Positions 53,676-64,000 of a stretch of 64,000 nucleotides of DNA are shown here, one piece after another. Source of the stretch: Poecilobothrus nobilitatus (lineage: Eukaryota; Arthropoda; Insecta; Diptera; Dolichopodidae); assembly GCA_947095535.1 (NCBI GenBank), contig OX352772.1, positions 162,169,671-162,233,670 of the forward strand, given 5' to 3'. Made by a program: the position numbers and the translations under genes. The notes beneath the pieces are model-generated. The model did no database searches and was not told where the DNA came from. It saw only the letters and a program-made list of their open reading frames with translations. The stretch's first letter is position 1. The number at the start of each line of letters is the position of its first letter.

Positions 53676-55830
53676 TTTTTTTTTTTTTTTTTTTTTTTAC
53701 GAGGACTGGTGGAAAACTCGAAAGTCACCAAGAGGAACTGCACGTGCTTCCTCGGGGTAGTGTTGTACTTTAACCAACCAAAACCACCCCCCTTTTAAAC
53801 CCAAACTTTAGGTTGGAACCTTTAATACGAATGTACAGTTTGGTTTTGGGGATAGGGATGTGGGAAGGATAATTGGGAAAATTGGAATTGGGAAATTTGG
53901 ATTATGGGGGATGGGTAGGAAAATTTTGAGGGACATTTTGAAGAAAGATGTTGATGTTCTTCTTAAACTTAAGTAAATCTTACACATAAGAATTACCAAC
54001 TTTAGGGAACACATGCGATGGTATATGGTTCCACAGGCGGGACGTGCGCATGACAAACGAATTTCCATAAGCTGTATTTCGCCATCTCGAAATCTCTACA
54101 TGGTAGGGATGAGCTTCTGCTGCTCGCCTTGTTTCTCGCTGGAAAACTTTGAGCGGAGGCATTAACAGTTTTAATTCATTCGAGCAGGTGTTAATCCCTA
54201 CGAGATATCTATAAAACAAGGTTAGTGACCCAACTGTGCGACGATGACTGAGTGGAGTGAGCATTGAAGTTACACTGGGGTCGTTTATAAGACGAATAGC
54301 TCTGTTTTGCACATTATCTAGGTAACCCAGCGCTGTTTGAGGGCCTGCAGCCCAATTGTGTGCATTATACTCCATTTTCGGCCGAATGTACGTTTTATAG
54401 ATATTGAGAAGATCAGATGCAGAAAAGTAAGTTTTGCAGCGATACAAAAAACCCAAACATTTAGCTGCATCCTTAGCTATATCAAAAATGTGATTTGACC
54501 AAGTCAATTTTTGGTTTAACTCGATACCCAACATGTTTAAATCTGTTGAATGCTGCAAAACCTCTTCCTGAAATAATAGGTTGGGAATAGTAGTGGCAAT
54601 TTTTCGCGAGATCAGACAGCATTGGGTTTTTTTCGTGTTGAAGTTAACTCTGTTGACTTCACCCCATTTTTGAATTTTGGCTAAATCGTTATTTCGTTAT
54701 CGTTAGGTTGCGCAGAGGTTTTGAAATACTGGAGTAGCTATCTTTAAGCACCATGGTGCTTATACCATCTGGACCGGCTGACTTATTTGTATCAAGATTT
54801 TTCAAGATTTTCATCACCGCCCGCGTCCTAAAGTAAATTTTCCCAAAGGAGCAGCCAACTCGGGGAACAGAAGGTGGCATCTGAGCTGACTGCGGCAGTG
54901 TCGAATTAGAAGCGAACTGCTTGCCAAATAAGTTCACTTTCTCTCTAGAATCTGATACTGTTTTGCTATTATTATCAACAAGTGGTGGAAAAGAAGACCC
55001 TCTAACGTCTTCTTTTAGACTTTTAGCAAATGTCCAAAAGGATTTGCTACGTTTCAACCCTTGGTTGAACAAGAATTTTTGCTTGTTGATAACTCTCTTG
55101 CATCGGTTTTTTACCACTTTAAAAGCCTCCTCTTTTCTAAAAATGGCTTCTTTGCAAATGCGATTAAACCAAGATTTGGGCCTCCTCTTAACAGATTTCA
55201 TGGAATGAGGAATGAATAACATCATTCCAAGTAAAATAGTTTCACTAATCGCATTTGCAGCAAAGTTAACATTTTTATTACGGAAGCAGAATGACCAATC
55301 AAATGTTCTAAAAAAGTCAGCAAAGACCCTCCCAGTCAGCATGGCTGTAGCGCCAAACTATTTTTTTTATGAATGTTCAAATCTCCCGCCAGAACAATTT
55401 CAGATTCTGGAGATGCGTCCAAAATTTCATTGATCTGGTTCGATAGATTTTCAATTTCCATAGCAGTTTCTTGTTCATTTAAGTTGGGTGATCTGTATAG
55501 AAAACAGAAATGTATGACATGCTTTCCAACGAGAATTTTTACCCAAATGTAGTGGAAGGTTGGGCTAGAACATTTATATTTTTGAAGTGTGTTGAAAGCA
55601 ATGTCATTTTTTATATAGATAGCGATACCTCTTTTGGGTACGAAGTGTGAAATAAGTGAGTAGCCCGTAACATTAAAGTTACCATTGTGATTACTGACTT
55701 GTGTTTCACATAGGGCTAGAATTGCTGGTTTAATTGAACTAAGATGGCACTCGACGGCATGAAAATTCGTTTGCAACCCGCGTATATTACAGAAATTAAT
55801 ATTAAAATTGGTAATTTTGTTGGAAAACAA
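53676..55830 (-). pseudogene. LINE-D copy 2: EN, linker and C-terminus, RT core deleted
   Basis: Frame 55830-55336: NINFCNIRGLQTNFHAVEC, LALCETQVSNHNG, RGIAIYIKNDIAF, FLYRSPNLNEQE, VLAGDLNIHKKN. Frame 55342-54689: SMKSVKRRPKSWFNRICKEA and NLDTNKSAGPDGISTMVLKD (first RT block). It then jumps, near 54700, to WGEVNRVNFNTKKTQC and frame 54558-53980 (LTWSNHIFDIAKDAAKCLGF, YKTYIRPKMEYNAHNW, YGNSFVMRTSRLWNHIPSHV). RT motifs A-C, including the catalytic Asp pair, are missing. The poly(A) tail is the T run at about 53676-53698. Confidence 0.86.
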
Positions 55831-56859
55831 TTAATGCAAAACAAAAAAGCAATAAAAAAAACCAGAATAACGTTAAAATTTAAATTTAATTTAAAATTAT
55901 AATCAAAATCGGAATTAAAATAGAATCAAATTGTAATTAAAACCAAGATTAACCAAAATCAAAATCTGAATTAAAATAAATTAAAGTATGTAATTTAAGA
56001 TTACAGTAAAAATTGAAATGAACAAAAATTTAAATTTAATCAAAATTAAAATCGAAATCAAAAGTAAAAGTGTACGATTTAAATAACCCGAGCTTGACAA
56101 CACTTTAAAATAAATTATTAACAATATCAATACCTTGATATCGTACTAATAATTTTAATATTTTAATATTTTGCTTTGAGCGAGCAAACGGTTTATAACA
56201 ACGTTCCACAGTTTTTAATATACACTTTTAAGTGACCTTATTGAACGCAGGTACAACCACAAACTCACCAAAAGCAAAACTTAACACCAGAAATCAATAA
56301 ATTAAATTACGGTAATAACTATGGTGGTATTAAAAAAAATTGAGCGAATTGAGAATGAAAGAAGAACTCCAGCATCCATCATACGGGTGGGAGGGAGATA
56401 GATATAAAAATTGTTTTGTTTACGACAAATTAATTTTAAGATGAAATAAGAAATAAAAAATAAATGTAAATTAAAGTAAACAAAACCAACCGAGCGCGTT
56501 TAATTAGAAGTTATAATTGTAAAACTAAAAATTATTCGAATTTAATAAATAGATATGTAGCTCAAAAAATTAAAATCAAAAATAAAAAATAAAAATTAAT
56601 TTTAAATATTTTAAAAAAATAAATTTTAATATTTTAATATAAAAAAATTGTAATGTGTAAATAATTTTAGAATAAGAAAAAAATGTATAGTTCTTGTATA
56701 GTAAGTTATAAAAAAAAAAAAATACTTATCCTGCCGACATTGAAGTGCAGCCGTATAATTCAATTTATTTAGTTACACACTACACTATTAAAACGTTTTA
56801 AGATAAATAAAAATAAAATAAAAAAAAAAAAATTTTTAATTAAAAAGTGCGCAAGAACT
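55831..56859. other. AT-rich interval between LINE-D pieces
   Basis: A run of AAAATCAAAATT-like words (55880-56070) and otherwise A/T-rich. A GC-richer patch CATCATACGGGTGGGAGGGAG lies near 56377-56398. The motif near 56722-56755 is shared with 49198-49240. No coding match. Confidence 0.4.
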
Positions 56860-58303
56860 ATACATGGAAAATTTAATAAATAGAAAGCTTCAGAAATATC
56901 TACATAACAAAGGATTAATTCATAATCGTCAATATGGGTTCCGAACACATCGGTCAACAGGTGATCTCATGACATGCCTCTGTGAAAGGCTCAACATCAG
57001 CCTCCATCATTCAGGAAAGTCCGATGTTGTCGCTTTGTAATTGCTAAATGCAAAGCAATTGGCCTCGGTGGTGTATTTGTAAAATGGATTGGAGATTTAT
57101 TTTCGAATTGTTCGATTCGTGTTCTGGTCGAAAGTTATTCTTCAGACCAATTCAAAATTAATGCTGGTGTCCCTCAAGGATCTGTTCTCTCTCCGACACT
57201 TTTCCTAATATTTATAAACGATCTTTTAAGTATAAACTCCAATCCATAGTTTTGCAGACGACAGCACGCTCGTTGTTTCTTATCGAGATAACGACAGTAA
57301 ATATTCTGCTTCGCTTGAGCTAAATCTCGACTTGGACAAAATTTCTAATTGGGGCAAAATCAAGAGAGTCGATTTTAACTTTAAGAAAACTAGTGCTGTT
57401 TAATCTCTCGGAAAAGAAACACTTCAATCCCAACTTTAACTTTTCAAGAAGAAGTTTTGCAGCATGCGGGTGAGTTCAACATCTTGGGCATGGAACAAAA
57501 TCAAAAATTAAGTTGGTCCAATCATATTTTTGGTAGAGCTAAAAATGCATCTAGTTGCATGAGTTTCCTGTATCGTTGTAAAGCCTTCTTTTCATCTTCT
57601 CATCTCCTAAATATCTATAAAACATATATAAGATGGAGTACAATGCACCAAAAATGGAGTACAATTCACATATTTGGGCAGGAGCCTCCAAAACGGCATT
57701 AGGATTTCTCGATAAAGTGCAAAATAGAGCAATTCGTCTAATAATTGATCCCAATGTCACCTCTACGCTCTCTCCACTCGGTCTACGGCGCCTAACAGGA
57801 ACACTTACCCTTTTTTATAGATACCTTATAGGGTTGGGTTCTTGCCCTAACGAGATTAAAAGTTTGATGCCTCCTCTCAAAGCATTCCAAAGAGAAACAA
57901 GGAGAGCCTCTGCTGCCCATCTCTATGTAGTTCAAATTCTCAGATGGCATAATTCAGCTTATGGAAATTCGTTTGTAGTACGAACACCGCGAATGTGGAA
58001 CCATCTTCCACCTCATGTGTTCCCCAGAATTTGTGATGATTACATTTACAATGTGCAAAGATTCAAGGTGAATATTAACAACTTTTGTTCACAATATACC
58101 TGCCATTTTGAAATCTATTTTCATTCCTTAACTCAACTTCCTATGAGCAAGGAGTACATTAGTACTAAAGGTCGTATAACCTATTGTTTGGTCAAAAAAG
58201 GGAGGTGGTGTTTAGTGGGTTAAAGTCCCACACTCTCATAGAGGAATCGTGCTCGTTTTCACTCCTCTATGGTGTCTTTCGATGATTCCCCCCTATCCAC
58301 GCA
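56860..58303 (+). pseudogene. LINE-D copy 3: RT and C-terminal domain
   Basis: Plus strand. RKLQKYLHNKGLIHNRQYGF, a shift with loss of the SKAFD block near 57035, AIGLGGVFVKWIGDL, NAGVPQGSVLSPTLFLIFIN (motif B) and FADDSTLVVSYRDND (motif C near 57255). Then LSWSNHIFGRAKNASSCMSF, a short duplicated YKTYI...MEYN block near 57620-57665, ALGFLDKVQNRAIRLI and YGNSFVVRTPRMWNHLPPHV, with a stop near 58220. An A-rich tail at about 58303-58320 marks the 3' end. The 5' part is missing. Confidence 0.87.
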
Positions 58304-59781
58304 AAAAAAAAATAAATAAAATTTGTATTTATTATAACTGTACAATTCATATAATAAATTTTTAATAAATGTAATATATCTTGGCTTGTTCACAAATTTA
58401 TTTCCATAACTGTAAATTAAACATTACCAAAATAACTTTAGAAATTGTATAACATACAATTGCTGACCTAACATTTTGTATGGTCACACTTTCAATTACA
58501 AACATCGGTTTTGTTTTGTATCATACAATATCAAGTACATTTCCTTTCATATAATGTACTAGCAGAGTACCCGGCGTTGCCCGGAGTATTTTGTTGGCTT
58601 TATGAAATAAAAATTATTAAATTTTGTTTCTGCGTAAATATAATTTAATTAATATGGTGCATGTATTACTATGCATTTACAGATGCTGGTAGTTAATAAT
58701 CTATTTATTACATTTAATTAAATTGAATAAACAAAGCGAATCATTAGAGACAACAATAAGATAATGAGACATAAAATATAAACAAAATAAATAATATTAG
58801 TGTATAATTTAATAATAATATTCGACCTATAATGGCCTTAGTAGGCGATGGTTTTGTAATATTGCAATATCCTATGTGATTTGTAAAATTAATATAAATA
58901 AATAAATAAATTAGCGTTGGAGTAAAAATGAGAGTTGTTCAACATTTAATTACATTTCGTTAAATATTTTGTTTTTAGTTATTTAAAAATCTATAATTAT
59001 AATTTGATAGTTTTCAGTCACACACTACATGTTATGAATTCCGTTTCAAGCTTTGAACATCAGTAGACAGTAATTACATATTTTTTACAATTTTTCTACT
59101 ACAAAACCTATACCTGCCTATACACAATATTAATAATAAAACATAAACAACACATTTCATATTTAAATTACAGTAGTATGGTACCTACGGGCTACGGGCT
59201 ACGATAGTCGGTAGTTGAAACAAAACGTACACAACGGAATAACAAAAAAAAAACACAAAATAACACACATTTTCACTTACCTACTCTCTTTAAAATTGTG
59301 TATTTTTTTTTCCTCTCGAGTCTTGAATCTCGACTCGAGTCGACCTCAACAGTTCAAATCAACTTACAATTATCCTTTGGCTATATGTATGTAATGTACT
59401 TTAACTTATGCATGTATAAAGAAAAAAATTAAAAAATTGATAAAAATCATGATTTATCACAATATGAATTGAAATTTTAAATAATGATGAATGATATTGA
59501 TCTGATATTAATAATCAATATGTATCTAGGTATGTACTTATGTATGACCAGCAGGCAGAGTCTCTTTAAAATTCAAATACATATTATATAATTGTTTTGG
59601 TTTTGTACTTTTCTATTAAATTGTTGCATTTATGTATGAATGTTTGTATATTATTTGAAGCGATTAGAAAACTTTTCTAATTGTATTCTTTCTTGAATTC
59701 AATTTCTTCTCATATAAGTACTTAAATTTGAGTATACAGCAGTTATAACAACCAAAATTAAATTTGAATAACTTTTTATTA
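58304..59781. other. AT-rich interval with one GC-rich motif
   Basis: CTAGCAGAGTACCCGGCGTT and on to GCCCGGAGTATTTTG at 58559-58598 stands out in AT-rich DNA and resembles a motif I associate with ends of dispersed repeats in many invertebrates; I cannot name the family. Near 59317-59345 TCGAGTC...GACTCGAGTCGA is partly palindromic. Near 59185, ACGGGCTACGGGCTACG is a short tandem. No coding match. Confidence 0.4.
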
Positions 59782-60081
59782 TTAAATATTTTGTATGTCA
59801 ATTTTATGCAGGGTTACCATTTGTACGGCATTCTCGCCCGCTGTAAAACGAACAACGGCAATATTGTTACAGACAACGTGGCCTATAAAGAAATTTAACT
59901 GAATTTTACTCCAAACTTTGTTTGTGCATTTTACGAATGTTTTATGGATACCTACTCCGTTTTCCCCACGCACCTTTAAAACATTTCTTTCGAAATCGAG
60001 AAATAAATAGACATAATAGTCCTCACTCACAATACCGAATAACCTAAATATACGCACACCAACTACAAGCTCTTTATACAA
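59782..60081 (-). CDS. Unassigned 99-residue open frame
   Basis: Composition is balanced rather than A/T-driven: EDYYVYLFLDFERNVLKVRG, KTFVKCTNKVWSKIQLNF, FIGHVVCNNIAVVRFTAGEN, VQMVTLHKIDIQNI. I do not recognise a domain. The surrounding 2 kb has no other coding signal, so it is either a repeat-derived ORF, perhaps of the element ending near 58559, or an isolated exon. No splice signals convincingly bracket it. Confidence 0.35.
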   Translation of the reverse strand: MYKELVVGVRIFRLFGIVSEDYYVYLFLDFERNVLKVRGENGVGIHKTFVKCTNKVWSKIQLNFFIGHVVCNNIAVVRFTAGENAVQMVTLHKIDIQNI

Positions 60082-61244
60082 TTTAATTCTGTTTCGGCGC
60101 TATTTCCAAAAATAATTTCAGTTACTGTTTTGACGATTTGGTTTTGCTTTCAGATTTTTTACGGATTGTACTTTTTCCATAAATTCTATTTTTCTTAACT
60201 GCAACTGTCGTTTATATGAATTGGGATTCAACATAAAATTTGACTACACATTAACAATGGGCCTTAGTTTCTTTATAATTACTAAAAATTTATTTAATCA
60301 TAAATGCTTATTTTATTAATTCTAACTCATAAATGTAATGGATTATCTTCCGCCATACCCGAAATACTGTTTGCTTTATATTGCAAACCTTTATCAATAT
60401 ATATTTCATAATTAAAAGACCAACATATTTTTCTCTATCAATAATGATTTAGAAAAATGTTGCAAATAATACTTGTTATTGTTTGGTTGTTTATAATTTG
60501 GAGTAATGTGAATTTTGGAGGATATACTTTGTAAATATCTTTTGCAAGAAAATATTAAATATTTTCTTATAATCTCATAAGTAGAAGAAAAATAAGACCA
60601 AATTTAAAAGGCTAATCAAAATATTCGACTCATTTGACTTGGTTTAATATTATTTAAAAAACTTTAGTTACTATATCTAATCTGTAATAAATGGGAAAAT
60701 CTTCATGGTAATTTCGTAAGCTGTTTTTAAATAAAATAATGCATGATTTAAAAAAAAATTTCGATTTTCAAAAGTTAAATCTTGATGATCAAATTTAAAA
60801 TACGTTAAAATATTTTCTAATTGTGACCAAAGTGTTTACTTTAAGTTTTCTGATAAAATCCATTTAAGTTCGTGTAACGTTCGTGTAAAATCCATTTAAG
60901 TTCGTGTTCGTGTTAAGTTTTGAGTAACTTCGTAATCTTTTAAAATGACTTTAATAAATAAATTAGTATAAACCGATACTCCAACAGCAAATTTACAATC
61001 TCTAAATCAACACTGTTCTCTAATAAAATTAAAATTACTTTATCATTTTCAAAAATTACATAATCACTAAATTTAATTTCATCTTTGAAACTATTTTTAA
61101 AATTCTTAAAATTTTTAATTATATCCGATTGAAGAAACTATTCTACTTTATTTTCTATTACAGTATAGAATTATATTCTTCGAATTTCGGGATCTTTTGG
61201 CTACATTATTTCAGTTTTAGTGAAATATTGTGCAAATTAAAAAA
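60082..61244 (-). other. AT-rich interval, possible continuation of the THAP-type relic
   Basis: On the minus strand, about 61135-60960 reads FKNFKNSFKDEIKFSDYVIF and ENDKVILILLENSVDLEIVN, which could be the part after a THAP domain in a P-element/THAP9-like transposase, but the match is weak. A short duplication (TTAAGTTCGTGTAACG / TTAAGTTCGTGTTCG) lies at 60867-60915. The remainder shows nothing. Confidence 0.3.
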
Positions 61245-61500
61245 CACAGACGGAACTGCTTCGTTATTTAATCTAGCATTTTTTTATATTTAAAATCAGG
61301 TGGAAAATCTGTTTCACGAAAAGCAATAGCACAAACTGAGGAATATTTTGTAGGTTCCCAGTTTGCCCTATGAATAGCACGAATCCATTTCTGTTTTATT
61401 TTAACATCCTTAGGAAAAGAAAATGTTGAAATTCTTTGCAAAGTAGAATCATATTAGTAAAATCATTATATGTACCAATTTTGCAATACAACACTTTAAT
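61245..61500 (-). pseudogene. THAP-type zinc finger relic
   Basis: Minus-strand reading gives KCCIAKL, then after an AT-rich gap ISTFSFPKDVKIKQKWIRAI, HRANWEPTKYSSVCAIAFRE and TDFPPDF. This follows the THAP pattern: C..C, hxFPkd, W, r.nW.P...s.vC..HF...dF..., with the Trp, Pro and third Cys in place; the final His of the C2CH set is Ala here. THAP domains bind DNA in P-element-type transposases and in host proteins. Frameshift near 61430. Whether transposon or host pseudogene cannot be decided from this piece. Confidence 0.62.
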
Positions 61501-61849
61501 TATTAGTAGTTTATTCAAATTATTAGTTTAATTAAATAATTAGTTTATTCATTATAATATTAACAATTTAAAAATACTGAACACAAAATATGTGAGTATA
61601 CATATTTACAAATTATGTACAGTTTTTAAACTTTTGAAACCGCACATACACAAAATTATTTAAATAACAAATTATTAATTCTAAATCACCAATTTATAGT
61701 CGCAAAATTTGCCAATTTATTAACTTTTGAATTTTTTTTTACCTAAAAGAAAATTCCGCGCTCTAGTATTTATTTACTTTTAATAATAGCCTGAAAGTGG
61801 TTTTTGACATTTCAGTCGTTTAGTCTGAACAACAACAATTTGTAAATGT
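61501..61849. other. AT-rich interval
   Basis: No coding match. AATTATTAGTTTATTC repeats near 61498 and 61538. Confidence 0.4.
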
Positions 61850-62015
61850 ACCTATTGTGCAGAACATATTTCCACAAAAAGTTAAAATCTAAATTTTTTT
61901 TTATATAATGTTTTGTTCTTCACAGCGCGATTTTTAGCACATTTTCAAAAAATTCTGTCCGTTCGTCTGTCTGGGTGTTTACAACACTTCTTGTACACCG
62001 TTTGAAATAAAGTAA
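61850..62015 (+). repeat. Scrap of errantivirus end joined to a 5' fragment of DINE-like family D
   Basis: 61850-61935 (ACATATTTCCAC, AAAGTTAAAATCTAAATTTT, CGCGATTTTT) is the reverse complement of sequence at about 33520-33605. From 61936, TTAGCACATTTTCAAAAAAT, TCTGTCCGTTCGTCTGTCTG and TTTACAACACTTC match the start of D1/D2 before the similarity fades near 62015. Confidence 0.55.
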
Positions 62016-62589
62016 TAACATTTCAACTTCACTTTAAATAAAAAATATTTGAATTTCCTTAACAATTGGTGTGTTTTTTTTAAAAGAAATCACATCACTC
62101 AAATTGGAAAACCCTATACTTTAATAATGGATTCGTCACTTAATTATATTTTAATCTTCACATTAATTTTATTGCGAAGTCAGAATTTTTCTTAACTTTG
62201 AAATTTAATTTTGTTTTAAATAATACATCCTTATTATTTTCACATACTTTTGAAATATTTTTAGAATTAAGACTAACAATTATTTCACTTGAAAAGGATT
62301 CTGTACTCAGTTTAAATTTGTTTGAAAATTTAAGAAACTTTTACATATTCAGTTCAACACTCTTAATATCGCTTCATTTTTATATCTGGATTGATTTTTT
62401 TATTATTCTACATTTATTATTTCTCAGATACCTTACACAATTATTTACTTTAGCTTAAAAAAGATTAACTTGTGTGACAGTCTTAAACTAAATTATTCTG
62501 TAGCCTTCACAGATAATTTAATTTCAGAATTAGAAAATATAGTACGAGTCATTAGTGAAAGAATTTCAATGACTGAAATATCTGCTTTC
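62016..62589. other. AT-rich interval
   Basis: A plus frame at 62198-62458 is Leu/Phe/Ile-rich without family match. The right part (62470-62590, LCDSLKLNYS-like) may be the linker of the LINE that follows. Confidence 0.35.
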
Positions 62590-63850
62590 TGTACAACTTT
62601 TATCAAGCCAAGTAAAAAACATGATTCTCGATGCCAAAGTTAAATGTTATACTCATCAAATAGCAAAAACTATGGGAACTTTATAAAAAGATTAAGGGTG
62701 GTATTGATTCGAAAACATAAATCAACGTCCAAGAATGTAATAACATTCACAGATAAACATAATACATCGTGCATGAACGATTTTTTCACGTACGTGACGA
62801 GTAGTCTAAAACTTTTAAATGTTTGTATTAATCAAAATGTCTTTAATAACTTTATACGCCCGTTTGTGCTTAGGCTTTAACAACAGATGTGGAATTTGTA
62901 AAAAAAATTGTTGACAGACTGGCACTTACACTGTGTAAAATTTATTAACATCGCACTCCAAACACATGCTGAAAACTGCCATTATAACACCGATATATAA
63001 AAAAGAAAGCGCGTCGAACTAAACAAATAGGTGGAACATATCTGTCTTGAGCACTTTTTTTAAAATCTTCGAAAAAATTATCGAAATTAAAATTATTAAA
63101 ATGATTTTTTATCTTATAAAAACATCCTGTATTGTAAACAATTTGCTTTTGAATAAAAGTCAAATACCACGGCAGCATGCCTACCCCTTACCAATTTTGC
63201 CACAAAAAGAATGGGAAATGGGAAATTCAGTGCGTGTCTTTTTATTGATCTACAAAAAGCGTTCTACTGCATAGATTCTGATATATTACTGCTTAAGCTT
63301 AAAAACCTACGCCTTTCCCAAGAATATCATTATTATTAAAACATGTATAATTTAATAGGTCAATCACAAAAAGTGAAATTAGATAATGTCTAAAGAGGTC
63401 AGTTACTGTTAATAACCTTAGATGGATGATCCATGTGATTCGATTTTGTTTGTAAAAAAATCTCTCCTTACATCTTTATATTAAAGAGACTAAGAAAATC
63501 TTTTGAAAACCACTAACTCTAAATATTACTTATACTTAATATATACATACATACACTATAATATTATATATATCAGCCCGAAATGGAATAAGGCTTCAAA
63601 AATTCATTTGGATAAACTAAATGTTCATTACAAGAAGGCAATAAAAACAATTCAGAATTATTACTACACTTCCAACTAATCAACTACATTCCACTGAATA
63701 TCCAAGTCGATTTTGCCGCTAATAGAGAGCTCTACCTACTAACATTCAAAGTTATAAACAATATGATTAAGCATAACTTCACTCTCGATTGGAATATAGA
63801 TATTCACAGAAATAAATAAAAAATTAATAATGGAATATAGGTAGTATTAA
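62590..63850 (+). pseudogene. LINE fragment (Jockey/CR1 group): RT start and C-terminus
   Basis: Plus strand, several frames. FIKRLRVVLIRKHKSTSKNV (linker), TAIITPIYKKESASN and NISVLSTFFKIFEKIIEIKI (first RT blocks), ACLFIDLQKAFYCIDSDILL with LLKLKNLRLS (motif A; the usual Asp after Phe is Tyr). Motifs B and C are not found. Near 63660-63815 LHYIPLNIQVDFAANRELYL and LTFKVINNMIKHNF match the C-terminal end of ORF2. An A run follows near 63860. The middle is deleted and stops are frequent. Confidence 0.75.
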
Positions 63851-64000
63851 ATTTAATAAAAAAAAAACAAATGTTAAACAAGTTTAAAAGTTACAAAAAG
63901 AAAAATAAAAATACATATAAAAGATAAAAAAATAAAAATTAGTTATCAGGCACAATTGAACCAGACACTTTGGGTTTGCTCATAAACCCTCTAATTGCAT
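63851..64000. other. A-rich tail region and a hairpin at the window edge
   Basis: A-rich sequence that may be the 3' UTR of the LINE. GGGTTTG, loop CTCA (partly), AAACCC forms a small inverted repeat at 63972-63989. The window ends here. Confidence 0.4.

Overview
The window is strongly AT-rich eukaryotic DNA made up almost entirely of decayed, nested transposable elements. I could not identify a convincing host gene, exon, rRNA, working tRNA gene or CRISPR array. An insect, most likely a higher fly, is suggested by a tRNA-Ser primer-binding site of the errantivirus type, an errantivirus-like Gypsy element with an F-type env, many short elements whose ends resemble Drosophila INE-1/DINE-1 (Helentron-derived), and BEL/Pao, Polinton and PIF/Harbinger relics. 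The species is inference.

Layout. 0.3-5.6 kb: Jockey/CR1-group LINE-A on the minus strand with a poly(A) tail, split by a DINE-like element (A1). 5.6-7.1 kb: plus-strand fragment of a second LINE type with a 278-bp LINE tail inside it. 7.1-9.2 kb: minus-strand LINE-B, its ORF1 split by DINE-like element D1. 9.2-11.6 kb: plus-strand BEL/Pao remnant. 11.6-11.8 kb: tRNA-derived SINE with 15-bp target duplication. 12.3 kb: orphan primer-binding site. 13.6-17.0 kb: LINE-C, cut off by a Mag-like Gypsy at 17.0-19.9 kb. 20.3-21.2 kb: pogo/jerky-type transposase relic. 21.9-24.3 kb: plus-strand 297-like Gypsy. 24.5-27.8 kb: minus-strand BEL/Pao flanked by about 130-bp direct repeats. 28.7-29.6 kb: Copia fragment. 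29.6-31.1 kb: Polinton/Maverick capsid genes.

31.7-40.5 kb: an errantivirus-like Gypsy (minus) bracketed by two inverted copies of DINE-like family C. 40.5-43.8 kb: DINE-like D2, a second Polinton fragment, a LINE tail and D3. 43.8-44.5 kb: a second copy of part of the errantivirus pol. 44.6-45.7 kb: A2. 46.0-48.3 kb: a PIF/Harbinger element with TIRs and TTA target duplication, carrying DINE-like B. 49.0 kb: second SINE; 49.5 kb: LTR-like copy that serves as an empty site for C. 49.9-52.5 kb: no recognisable coding. 52.5-58.3 kb: three pieces of one LINE-D group, one inserted in another. 58.3-62.5 kb: sparse relics, including a THAP domain. 62.6-63.9 kb: another LINE fragment.

The genes do not act together as a pathway; the order records successive insertions. 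The most distinctive signal is that four unlike sequence groups (A-D) share one terminal design: a palindrome at the 5' end, a GTCC-type microsatellite, an inverted copy of the 5' motif near the 3' end, a hairpin, and a terminus ending in TTGTTT or TCGTTT.
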